Shown here: positions 53,816 through 60,947 of the stretch, piece by piece | Layout: the number at the start of each line of letters is the position of its first letter | Numbering within the stretch: the first letter of the stretch is position 1 | DNA from: Autumnicola psychrophila | GTDB taxonomy: Bacteria; Bacteroidota; Bacteroidia; Flavobacteriales; Flavobacteriaceae | Direction of reading: 5' to 3' | Length of the DNA: 64,000 nt | Assembly: GCF_031846645.1 (NCBI RefSeq) | Contig: NZ_JAVRHN010000016.1 | Location: forward strand, 1-64,000 | Notes under the pieces: generated by a model | Told to the model about the DNA's origin: nothing | Databases searched by the model: none | What the model saw: only the letters and a program-made list of their open reading frames with translations | Position numbers and translations under genes: made by a program

Positions 53816-54961
53816 ATGTCTGGTTACCCGAGAAATTTAGAAAGAAGACTTGAGATTAGAAAGAAGGACAAAGCCTTTCGTGCTTTGGGTGAAGAGAATA
53901 ATCTCATCGATTTTTCTTCAAACGATTACCTCGGATTCTCTTCTTCTGAAAAAATTTTTGATGCTGCGGAAGAAATTCTGAATGTTCACAATCTTCGGAA
54001 AAATGGCGCTACAGGTTCAAGATTACTTTCCGGAAATCACAATTTATATGCTGTTGCTGAAGATTATCTGAAGAATTTCCATAATACCGAAGCTGCACTT
54101 ATCTACAATTCTGGATATGATGCCAATATTGGCCTTTTTTCGTCGGTGCCTCAGCGGGGGGATTTTATATTTTACGATGAGCTTGTGCACGCTTCCATTC
54201 GCGATGGAATAAAAATGAGCAATGCCAAATCTTACAGTTTTCGACATAACGATCTGGAAGACCTCAAAAGGAAAATCAGCAGGCTTGAGATGGCAAATTT
54301 CAATTTTTTTATAGTTACGGAATCTGTTTTTTCCATGGATGGCGATATTCCGGACTTAAAATCGCTCGCTAATTATACTTCGGAAAAGAATTTCTTCCTG
54401 ATTGTAGATGAAGCACATGCTGTAGCCGTTTTTGGGAGAAAAGGAGAGGGTTTAATTCAGGATTTAGGGCTGGAGAAGGATATTTTTGCCCGAATTGTCA
54501 CTTTTGGGAAGGGAATGGGCTGTCACGGTGCAGCAATTTTAGGTAGTAATACGCTGAAGGATTATCTAATTAACTTTTGCCGGAGTTTTATTTTCACCAC
54601 TGCTTTGCCTCCGCATGCTGTAGCCACTATTTTAAGCGCCTATCAAAATTTGGCAAATATCGGCCTGGAGAATCTTCAGCAATTAAAAAGTAATATTGAA
54701 TATTTTAAGGGTCAGCTTAAAATTCAGGATTTGGAGACGAGTTTTATTGCCAGCAATTCTGCAATTCAGTCGTGTATTATTCCGGGTAATGCTGAAGTAA
54801 AATCTGCTGCTGAAAATCTTCAGAAGAACGGATTTTCAGTAAAACCTATTTTATCACCAACAGTGCCGAAGGGAAAGGAAAGATTGCGGTTTTGCCTGCA
54901 TTCTTTTAATTCCGAAGAAGAGATTCAAAAAGTCTTAAAATCACTTTCAGAAATAATATGA
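53816..54961 (+). CDS. bioF: 8-amino-7-oxononanoate synthase
   Basis: PLP enzyme condensing a pimeloyl thioester with L-alanine, the first committed ring-assembly step of biotin synthesis. The 381 residues show NDYLGFSSSEK near 39, GSRLLSGNHNLY near 65, IYNSGYDANIGLFSS near 93, VDEAHAVAVFGRKGEG near 198 and the PLP-Lys in VTFGKGMGCHGAAI (about 224-237). The alpha-oxoamine-synthase relatives (serine palmitoyltransferase, Kbl) are excluded mainly by the bio neighbours. It overlaps bioD by 4 bp. Confidence 0.93.
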   Translation: MSGYPRNLERRLEIRKKDKAFRALGEENNLIDFSSNDYLGFSSSEKIFDAAEEILNVHNLRKNGATGSRLLSGNHNLYAVAEDYLKNFHNTEAALIYNSGYDANIGLFSSVPQRGDFIFYDELVHASIRDGIKMSNAKSYSFRHNDLEDLKRKISRLEMANFNFFIVTESVFSMDGDIPDLKSLANYTSEKNFFLIVDEAHAVAVFGRKGEGLIQDLGLEKDIFARIVTFGKGMGCHGAAILGSNTLKDYLINFCRSFIFTTALPPHAVATILSAYQNLANIGLENLQQLKSNIEYFKGQLKIQDLETSFIASNSAIQSCIIPGNAEVKSAAENLQKNGFSVKPILSPTVPKGKERLRFCLHSFNSEEEIQKVLKSLSEII

Positions 54962-55575
54962 AACATAAATATTTTGTCACCGGAATTGGAACCGAAGTAG
55001 GGAAAACCATTGCTTCCGCAATTATTACCGAAGCTTTGGAAGCCGATTACTGGAAACCGATCCAGGCGGGCGATTTAAAAAATTCTGATACTCATAAAAT
55101 TGAAAAACTTATAAGTAATTCCAAAACTGAATTTCATCCAAATTCCTTTGCACTTAAGACGCCGATGAGTCCGCATGCGGCGGCAGCAATAGATAAGGTA
55201 GAAATTACTTCAGAAGAAATTAAGGAGCCGCGAACAGATAATCACCTGGTAATTGAAGGAGCCGGCGGGCTTCTGGTGCCCATCAACGAATATCAAACCA
55301 TTGCAGACCTCATTAAGCCCGATTACAGAATCATCCTGGTTTCCCGACATTATCTTGGAAGTATTAATCACACACTTTTAAGCCTGGAACTACTTAAAAG
55401 TTACGGACTCGAATGCTTCGGAATAATTTTTAGTGGAGAAGAACATCCAACTTCCGAAGAAATTATAGAGAAGATGGGAAATGTGCCGATAATTGGAAGA
55501 ATTGAGCAGGAACCTTATTTTGATCAAAATGTGGTAAAAGAGTATGCGGAAATTTTTAAATGTAAGTTATCTTGA
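54958..55575 (+). CDS. bioD: Dethiobiotin synthetase
   Basis: ATP-dependent ring closure of 7,8-diaminononanoate to dethiobiotin. The 205 residues begin KHKYFVTGIGTEVGKTIASAI, the modified P-loop (GTEVGKT) of BioD. They contain YWKPIQAGD near 32, LKTPMSPHAAA and VIEGAGGLLVPINE near 98-111. The toxin-antitoxin pair begins 42 bp after the stop and separates it from bioA. Confidence 0.94.
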   Translation: MKHKYFVTGIGTEVGKTIASAIITEALEADYWKPIQAGDLKNSDTHKIEKLISNSKTEFHPNSFALKTPMSPHAAAAIDKVEITSEEIKEPRTDNHLVIEGAGGLLVPINEYQTIADLIKPDYRIILVSRHYLGSINHTLLSLELLKSYGLECFGIIFSGEEHPTSEEIIEKMGNVPIIGRIEQEPYFDQNVVKEYAEIFKCKLS

Positions 55576-55598
55576 ATTATAAATTTTTCCTACTTTGG

Positions 55599-55616
55599 TA
55601 TATATAAAGTATATAT
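55599..55616. promoter_or_regulatory. AT-rich dyad before the antitoxin gene
   Basis: TATATATAAAGTATATAT is an imperfect palindrome centred on AAAG, ending 1 bp before the GTG start. Type II antitoxins usually repress their own promoter at such sites; that role is inferred. Confidence 0.35.
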
Positions 55617-55617
55617 C

Positions 55618-55863
55618 GTGGAGAAAATTAGAAAACTTATAGATATAGAGGAGGATGTTCTGAATATTTTGGAGCAGGAGGCGAAAAAGCAGAAACGTTC
55701 TTTAAAAAATTTTTTAGAATACACTATTGAAGAAACTGCGAGAAAGCTGGAATCACCTTCTGCGGAATATCAGAAGATGATGGATGACATGCTGCAGCGC
55801 CTGGAAAAAGATGAAGTGAATTTTAGTCCTATTGAGGAATTTAAAAAGAAATATGACTTATAA
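55618..55863 (+). CDS. Putative antitoxin of a RelE/ParE-type pair
   Basis: An 81-residue, charged, mainly helical protein. The N-terminal half (KLIDIEEDVLNILEQEAKKQKRSLKNFLEYTIEETARKL pattern) resembles a ribbon-helix-helix DNA-binding segment. The C-terminal tail (MLQRLEKDEVNFSPIEEFKKKYDL) is acidic and probably wraps the toxin. The start is a GTG at 55618, placed by the upstream dyad. The stop overlaps the toxin gene by 11 bp, the typical antitoxin-first arrangement. Confidence 0.75.
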   Translation: MEKIRKLIDIEEDVLNILEQEAKKQKRSLKNFLEYTIEETARKLESPSAEYQKMMDDMLQRLEKDEVNFSPIEEFKKKYDL

Positions 55864-56122
55864 AGTCTTAATTTCTAAAGAAGCAGAAATAGAACTTGCC
55901 ACTGCAGAATGTTACTTTAGGGTGAGAAATCTCCACCGGGATTTTTTAAATGATTTTAAACGGCAACTTGAGTTTCTTGAGAATACCCCGGCATCTTTTC
56001 AAAAAAAATATAGGGAGGTGAGAATAGTAAATTTTAATCAATTTAATTATTCTATCCATTATGTAATTTCTGAGGACAAAGTTCTCCTTCTCCGGATTCT
56101 AAATCAGCGACAAAATTTTTAA
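55853..56122 (+). CDS. RelE/ParE family toxin
   Basis: An 89-residue protein with the family fold: TYKVLISKEAEIELATAECYFR at the start, a helical LNDFKRQLEFLENTPASFQKKYREVRIVNF middle and NYSIHYVISEDKVLLLRILNQRQNF at the end. These match ParE/RelE toxins, which poison gyrase or cut mRNA on the ribosome; which applies cannot be told. The ATG at 55853 is chosen because it overlaps the antitoxin stop and matches the usual toxin N-terminus. It interrupts the bioD-bioA order. Confidence 0.82.
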   Translation: MTYKVLISKEAEIELATAECYFRVRNLHRDFLNDFKRQLEFLENTPASFQKKYREVRIVNFNQFNYSIHYVISEDKVLLLRILNQRQNF

Positions 56123-56143
56123 TTAAAATTTATTGAAAGATTT

Positions 56144-56164
56144 CACAGGTCTTTAAAACCTGTG
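56144..56164. other. Hairpin between the toxin gene and bioA
   Basis: Perfect 7-bp arms CACAGGT and ACCTGTG flank the loop CTTTAAA. No T run follows. I recall similar hairpins scattered between genes in flavobacterial genomes. Confidence 0.5.
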
Positions 56165-56190
56165 AGGTCTAAAACCAGACGAAAAAAAAT

Positions 56191-57486
56191 ATGCCAGTTT
56201 CAGACTACCTATTAAAAGAGCAAAAGCTTTCAGAAAGAGATAAAAAACACCTTTGGCACCCTTTAACGCAGCACAAAATTTCCCCGGAGATGCTGGCCAT
56301 AGAGAAAGCCAAAGGCGCAAAATTGTATGATGAAGCCGGGAAGGAATATATTGATGGGATCGCCTCGTGGTACACTTGTATGTACGGGCATTGTAACGAA
56401 TTTATTACTTCGCGGGTAGCAGAGCAGATGCAAAAGCTGGATCAGGTGGTTTTTAGCGGATTTACGCACAGGCCTGCGGTAGAACTTTCTGAAGCTTTAA
56501 TGAAAATCCTACCTGCCAACCAGCAGAAAATATTTTTTAACGATAATGGCTCTACAGCAACAGAGATTGGGATAAAAATGGCGCTGCAGTACCATCACAA
56601 CCAGGGCCACGATCGTAAAGTGATGCTGGCTTTTGAGGACGGTTTTCATGGAGATACTTTTGGGGCAATGTCGGTTTCGGGGCTTTCGGTTTACAACGGT
56701 GCTTTTGAAGATCATTTTATAGAAGTGGTGCGCATCCCCACGCCAAATGGCACCAATAATTTTGCAGTTATCGACAAACTGAAACAGCTGATTTCAGAAA
56801 ACAAAATTGCCGGATTTATTTATGAGCCGCTGGTACAGGGCGCTGCTGCTATGAAAATGCACGATGCAGAAGGTCTGGAAGAAATCTTGAAGATTTGTAA
56901 ACAACATGAAATAATTTGTGTTGCAGACGAGGTCATGACAGGGTTTGGAAAGACAGGAAAATATTTTGCTTCAGATTATCTCGAGACGAAACCGGATATC
57001 GTATGTATGTCCAAAGCGCTCACGGCGGGGCTTTTGCCAATGGGACTCACTTCCTGCACCCAGGCAGTTTATGATGCGTTTTATTCAGATGAGATTGCGA
57101 AGGGGCTTTTTCATGGGCATACGTATTCGGCTAATCCGCTCGCTTGTACCGCGGCTTTGGCGGGGATAGAATTGCTTACTTCTAAAGATATTCAGGAAGA
57201 TATTTCCAGAGTAATAAAGTCGCACCAGGATTTTAATGCCAAGATTAAAAATCATCCAAAAGTCACCAATACGAGACAGCTCGGAGTAATTTATGCGTTT
57301 GATCTTAATGTAAAAATGGAGCGCTACGGAAATCTTCGGAATCAATTATTTAAACATTTTATGGACAGCGGAGTCTTTTTGCGGCCGCTTGGGAATACCA
57401 TTTATATTCTTGCACCATATATTATTTCTACTGCTGAACTGGAGAAAATTTACGCTTCCATAGAAGAAGTTCTGGAGAAATTTTGA
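56191..57486 (+). CDS. bioA: Adenosylmethionine--8-amino-7-oxononanoate aminotransferase
   Basis: PLP aminotransferase giving 7,8-diaminononanoate, using S-adenosylmethionine as amino donor. The 431 residues of the class III fold show HLWHPLTQHK near 19, the BioA-type GIASWYTCMYGHCN near 55, FFNDNGSTATEIGIKMALQY near 113-132, DEVMTGFGKTGKYF near 247 and the PLP-Lys in CMSKALTAGLLPMG (Lys about 276). GHTYSANPLACTAALAGIELL follows. It lies 68 bp behind the toxin gene and may be read from the bioF promoter through the insertion. Confidence 0.94.
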   Translation: MPVSDYLLKEQKLSERDKKHLWHPLTQHKISPEMLAIEKAKGAKLYDEAGKEYIDGIASWYTCMYGHCNEFITSRVAEQMQKLDQVVFSGFTHRPAVELSEALMKILPANQQKIFFNDNGSTATEIGIKMALQYHHNQGHDRKVMLAFEDGFHGDTFGAMSVSGLSVYNGAFEDHFIEVVRIPTPNGTNNFAVIDKLKQLISENKIAGFIYEPLVQGAAAMKMHDAEGLEEILKICKQHEIICVADEVMTGFGKTGKYFASDYLETKPDIVCMSKALTAGLLPMGLTSCTQAVYDAFYSDEIAKGLFHGHTYSANPLACTAALAGIELLTSKDIQEDISRVIKSHQDFNAKIKNHPKVTNTRQLGVIYAFDLNVKMERYGNLRNQLFKHFMDSGVFLRPLGNTIYILAPYIISTAELEKIYASIEEVLEKF

Positions 57487-57559
57487 AACTAAAAATTTAA
57501 CTTTTGCGGCTAAAAAATCCAGACTTTCGTGTTCTTTTATTTACTTAATTTATAAGAAC

Positions 57560-57567
57560 TAATTTTG
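57560..57567 (+). promoter_or_regulatory. Promoter -7 element of the SET-domain gene
   Basis: TAATTTTG matches TAnnTTTG exactly and ends 6 bp before the ATG at 57574. Its position rules out the in-frame TTG at 57565 as start. Confidence 0.55.
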
Positions 57568-57573
57568 AAAGTT

Positions 57574-58161
57574 ATGATGCATCCGGATACGGAAGTCCGT
57601 TTTATCAGCGACGAAATTGGCTATGGCGTAGTAGCTAAAAAGTTGATTCCAAAAGGAACAATAACCTGGGTGCAGGATGAACTGGACCATATTTACAGCC
57701 CCGAAGACGTGGAGACTATGAGCTCTTTTGCGCGGGAAATGCTCGACAAATATACTTTTAGAAATAGTAAAGGAAATTTTGTTTTATGCTGGGATATTTC
57801 CAAATATGTAAACCATAGCTTTCGATCAAACTGTCTTTCTACGGCTTACGATTTTGAAATAGCCATTCGCGACATTCAGAAAGATGAAGAGCTTACTGAT
57901 GATTATGGATATCTGAATGTAACGGAAGAATTCAAGGCTAAGGATGAAGGTACTTCCCGTACAACTGTGTACCCGGATGATCTTCTTAATTTTCATGAGG
58001 ACTGGGACCGGCAATTGAAAGCAGCTTTTGCACAAGTGAATAATGTTTCACAGCCTCTTAAAGTACTTATTTCTGCGGAAGTTCAGCTGGAGTTAAAGGA
58101 GGTTTTAAATGGTAAGAGGGAGATGCAGTCTATACTTAACTGTTATTATTCAGAAAAGTAA
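57574..58161 (+). CDS. SET-domain protein (putative protein-lysine methyltransferase)
   Basis: A 195-residue protein with a compact SET domain (about 1-115): FISDEIGYGVVAKKLIPKGTITWV near 10-33, the pseudoknot motif YVNHSFRSNCLS near 84-95 (NHS motif, SAM binding) and IQKDEELTDDYGYL near 106-119 (catalytic Tyr region). No pre-SET or post-SET Cys cluster is evident. The C-terminal 80 residues are helical. The family transfers methyl groups from SAM to lysines; the bacterial target is unknown. It stands alone between bioA and the ketosynthase gene, with its own promoter. Confidence 0.8.
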   Translation: MMHPDTEVRFISDEIGYGVVAKKLIPKGTITWVQDELDHIYSPEDVETMSSFAREMLDKYTFRNSKGNFVLCWDISKYVNHSFRSNCLSTAYDFEIAIRDIQKDEELTDDYGYLNVTEEFKAKDEGTSRTTVYPDDLLNFHEDWDRQLKAAFAQVNNVSQPLKVLISAEVQLELKEVLNGKREMQSILNCYYSEK

Positions 58162-58202
58162 AGTTGGACAGGGAAATTTTATGCTTTAAAAGTTAGCAGA
58201 AG

Positions 58203-58216
58203 AGCACTGAGGTGCT
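58203..58216. promoter_or_regulatory. Palindrome overlapping the ketosynthase promoter (possible operator)
   Basis: AGCAC-TGAG-GTGCT forms perfect 5-bp arms around a 4-base loop. Its last base is the first base of the -7 element, so a bound protein would block RNA polymerase. The role is inferred. Confidence 0.3.
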
Positions 58217-58223
58217 ATTTTTG
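58216..58223 (+). promoter_or_regulatory. Promoter -7 element of the ketosynthase gene
   Basis: TATTTTTG matches TAnnTTTG exactly. It lies 15 bp before the TTG at 58239. Confidence 0.55.
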
Positions 58224-58238
58224 TGGAAAATTCAGGTT

Positions 58239-59399
58239 TTGAAAAACACAATTTCTATTACTTCAATGGCTTCAGTTTCTCCCCTTGGAAAAACTTCAGA
58301 AGAAATTTGGAAGAATTATTTAAATCCTGAGCATCGTCTTTCAAAAGGCAATTTTAATGAGAATGAAGCTTTTGCGGGTTTTCTTCCGAATGAATTAGCA
58401 GAAGAAGTTGAAAAGTTACGTGCTGAAAATGCCAATTATCGGCATGTAGATAAGTCGGTGTTGTTTGCAATTCTTTCAGCAAGGGAAGCAACAAGAAAAG
58501 CAGGTTGGGAGAATGAGAAGAACATAGGGATCAATATTGGAAGTTCCCGTGGCGCTACCGAACTTTTTGAAAAGTACCATAAATCATATTTAGAAAACGG
58601 AAAAGCAGAAACCCTTGCTTCTCCAACCACAACTTTGGGAAATATATCTTCCTGGGTGGGACAGGACCTGGAAACCACGGGCCCGGAATTTTCCCATAGC
58701 GTCACCTGTTCTACCGGTTTGCACGCTGTGTCAAACGGCGTTGCGTGGATGCAGGCAGGATTATCTGATAAATTCCTGGTGGGAGGTAGTGAAGCTGCTT
58801 TAACGCCTTTTACCATGGCACAAATGAAGGCGATGAAGATTTATGCTTCAGAAGATCTTGAATATCCATGCCAGGCGCTAAATATGAGTAAAATCCGAAA
58901 TTCTATGGTGCTTGGCGAAGGTGCAGGGATACTTTGTTTGGAAGCCGGAAATGCTGAAAATGCCATTGCAAAAATCACCGGAATGGGATATGCAACCGAA
59001 AGGTTGAAACATAGTGTTTCTATTTCAGCAAACGGGGAGTGTATGCAGAAATCGATGAAAATGGCCATGGGAGATAAAGACCCTTCAGAAATTGATGTTG
59101 TGGTGACGCATACGCCGGGAACTATAAAAGGAGATTTGGCTGAAATTAATGCAATTAAAGCAGTATTTAAACACGACCTGCCGGCCATTACCTGTAACAA
59201 ATGGAAAATAGGGCATACTTTTGCGGCATCTGGAAACCTTAGCCTGGAAATGGCAATTTTGATGCTTCAGCACCAACAATTTATAACTGTTCCTTTTTCA
59301 GAATTTGATACATTTCCGGAGAAACTGGAGAATATCATGATAAATGCCGTAGGCTTTGGAGGTAATGCCGTTTCAATACTGGTAAGTAAGGTGCCTTAA
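58239..59399 (+). CDS. FabF-like beta-ketoacyl synthase in the biotin locus
   Basis: A 386-residue thiolase-fold condensing enzyme of the KAS I/II type with a complete Cys-His-His triad: Cys-157 (SVTCSTGLHA), His-291 (VVTHTPGTIKGDLAEINA) and His-326 (WKIGHTFAASGN). LVGGSEAALTPFTMAQMKAM near 180 and the final VGFGGNAVSILV are typical. The TTG at 58239 gives MKNTISITSMASVSPLG, the normal family start; an ATG at 58266 is possible. Its place between bioA and bioB suggests a role in making the pimeloyl precursor. That is inference. It is not KAS III, so not BioZ by type. Confidence 0.82.
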   Translation: MKNTISITSMASVSPLGKTSEEIWKNYLNPEHRLSKGNFNENEAFAGFLPNELAEEVEKLRAENANYRHVDKSVLFAILSAREATRKAGWENEKNIGINIGSSRGATELFEKYHKSYLENGKAETLASPTTTLGNISSWVGQDLETTGPEFSHSVTCSTGLHAVSNGVAWMQAGLSDKFLVGGSEAALTPFTMAQMKAMKIYASEDLEYPCQALNMSKIRNSMVLGEGAGILCLEAGNAENAIAKITGMGYATERLKHSVSISANGECMQKSMKMAMGDKDPSEIDVVVTHTPGTIKGDLAEINAIKAVFKHDLPAITCNKWKIGHTFAASGNLSLEMAILMLQHQQFITVPFSEFDTFPEKLENIMINAVGFGGNAVSILVSKVP

Positions 59400-59529
59400 A
59401 ACATGTCTACAGAACATTAAATAGTACATTTTAATATTTTAGGTTTCATTTTAGGAATCTGAAATCTCACTTAGTAAGCAAATCCTGAAAATCTTTAGCA
59501 GAGGACGGCTAATAAACTTCAGTTTTAGT

Positions 59530-59537
59530 TATTTTTG
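59530..59537 (+). promoter_or_regulatory. Promoter -7 element of bioB
   Basis: TATTTTTG matches TAnnTTTG exactly, 18 bp before the ATG at 59556. Confidence 0.6.
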
Positions 59538-59555
59538 AATACAAATTACTTTTTC

Positions 59556-60647
59556 ATGGCTACAAAACACGATTGGACGAAGGAGGAAATCCTGGAAATA
59601 TATAATAAACCTTTGATGGAGCTCCTTTATGAAGCGGCTACCATACACAGGCAACATCACGACCCCAATACGGTGCAAGTTTCGACACTATTATCTATAA
59701 AAACAGGCGGCTGCCCCGAAGATTGCGGATATTGTCCCCAGGCAGCAAGATATCATACAGATTTGGAAGGAAACGACCTGATGAGTGTAAATCAGGTGAA
59801 AGCGCAGGCGCTGAGGGCTAAAGCAGCCGGTAGTTCCCGTGTTTGTATGGGTGCAGCCTGGAGAAACGTAAAAGACGGGGATGAGTTTGACGATGTGCTG
59901 GAAATGGTGCGAACGATTAATAAACTGGAAATGGAAGTTTGCTGTACCCTGGGAATGCTTACAGAGAACCAGGCGCAGCGCCTTGCAGAAGCCGGACTTT
60001 ACGCTTATAACCACAATTTAGATACTTCAGAAGATTATTATAAAGAGGTGATTTCTACCAGGGGTTTTGATGACAGGTTAAAAACGATCGATAATGTAAG
60101 AAAAACGAATGTGACTGTTTGTAGCGGCGGAATAATTGGAATGGGAGAAAGTGCAGAAGATCGTGCCGGAATGCTGGTGGCGCTTTCAACTTTAAATCCT
60201 CAGCCGGAATCTGTACCAATAAATGCATTGGTACCCGTTGAAGGAACACCAATGGAGGAGCAGGAGCCGGTTTCGATATGGGAAATGGTGCGAATGGTGG
60301 CCACCGCAAGAATTGTAATGCCAGAAACTCAGGTAAGATTATCTGCCGGAAGAACCCAAATGAGCAGAGAAGGACAGGCTATGTGCTTTTTTGCCGGGGC
60401 AAATTCAATTTTTGCAGGAGATAAGCTGTTAACCACTCCAAATCCCGATATAAATGAAGATATGGAGATGTTCAAAGCATTAGGGTTAAATCCGCAGAAG
60501 GCTTTTGAGAAAAAGGAGCAACCAAAAAGTATTGATGCTGAACATTCGCAATTCCAGAACCTGGGAGAAAAGCCGAAGTGGTCACGTCCCGGGCATAAGA
60601 TTGAAAGAAACCTTCAGGCACAGGAGAAGCGAAAGACTAAAGCGTGA
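59556..60647 (+). CDS. bioB: Biotin synthase
   Basis: Radical SAM enzyme inserting sulfur into dethiobiotin. The 363 residues carry the 4Fe-4S motif in GGCPEDCGYCPQAARYH (Cys-53, 57, 60). Further family segments are AAGSSRVCMGAAWRN near 89, CCTLGMLTENQAQRLAEAGLYAYNHNLDTS near 129-158, CSGGIIGMGE near 184, the Arg that bridges the 2Fe-2S cluster in QVRLSAGRTQMS, and FFAGANSIFAGDKLLTT. The frame extends to a TTG at 59535, but that lies within the promoter element, so the ATG is preferred. Confidence 0.96.
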   Translation: MATKHDWTKEEILEIYNKPLMELLYEAATIHRQHHDPNTVQVSTLLSIKTGGCPEDCGYCPQAARYHTDLEGNDLMSVNQVKAQALRAKAAGSSRVCMGAAWRNVKDGDEFDDVLEMVRTINKLEMEVCCTLGMLTENQAQRLAEAGLYAYNHNLDTSEDYYKEVISTRGFDDRLKTIDNVRKTNVTVCSGGIIGMGESAEDRAGMLVALSTLNPQPESVPINALVPVEGTPMEEQEPVSIWEMVRMVATARIVMPETQVRLSAGRTQMSREGQAMCFFAGANSIFAGDKLLTTPNPDINEDMEMFKALGLNPQKAFEKKEQPKSIDAEHSQFQNLGEKPKWSRPGHKIERNLQAQEKRKTKA

Positions 60648-60648
60648 T

Positions 60649-60658
60649 AATTGCCATT
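60649..60658 (-). repeat. Copy of dispersed motif core (minus orientation) at the bioB stop
   Basis: GATAATTGCCATTTTTAGG starts at the bioB stop codon. With the following GTATGC it also matches the copy at 15279-15288 (AATTGCCATTTTTAAGGTATGC) apart from one inserted base. Confidence 0.55.
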
Positions 60659-60824
60659 TTTAGGTATGCACCACATTTTTTCTGTTGTTTGACGACTAAT
60701 TGAAGATATAAGTAGAAAGGGGGATTTCTTGGATTTTCCCTCTTTTTTTCTTCAAATTTTTCGGAATTTCGGCTTCTTTTTCTAACAATTAACCTCCTTT
60801 TATAAAAAAGTACAAGTTTATCCT

Positions 60825-60832
60825 TAAATTTG
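60825..60832 (+). promoter_or_regulatory. Promoter -7 element of the cupin/JmjC gene
   Basis: TAAATTTG matches TAnnTTTG exactly, 115 bp before the ATG at 60948. Confidence 0.55.
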
Positions 60833-60947
60833 TATGCACTTTCGGAGACATATAAAACACTTCTTTTTTTGTCGTAAGAGAGCATTTAGAAGAGAGAAAA
60901 ATAAATGCAACAACTATAACAAAGACGCACAAGTATAGAAATTACTG

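Larger units (their letters stand above)
60648..60947. other. Gap between bioB and the cupin gene
   Basis: A 300-bp stretch without a supported gene. It starts with a copy of the dispersed motif and contains the promoter of the next gene at 60825-60832, leaving a leader of about 110 bases. Nothing else is evident. Confidence 0.65.

Noticed and set aside
58212..58238. GTG at 58212 as start of the ketosynthase
   Set aside because: The promoter -7 element lies inside this stretch, and the extra residues do not resemble the family N-terminus.
59535..59555. TTG at 59535 as start of bioB
   Set aside because: The TTG is part of the -7 element TATTTTTG, so it cannot be within the transcript from that promoter; the ATG at 59556 fits BioB.
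60637..60885. 82-residue open frame on the minus strand
   Set aside because: It overlaps the end of bioB and the cupin promoter region; composition is K/R-rich without pattern.
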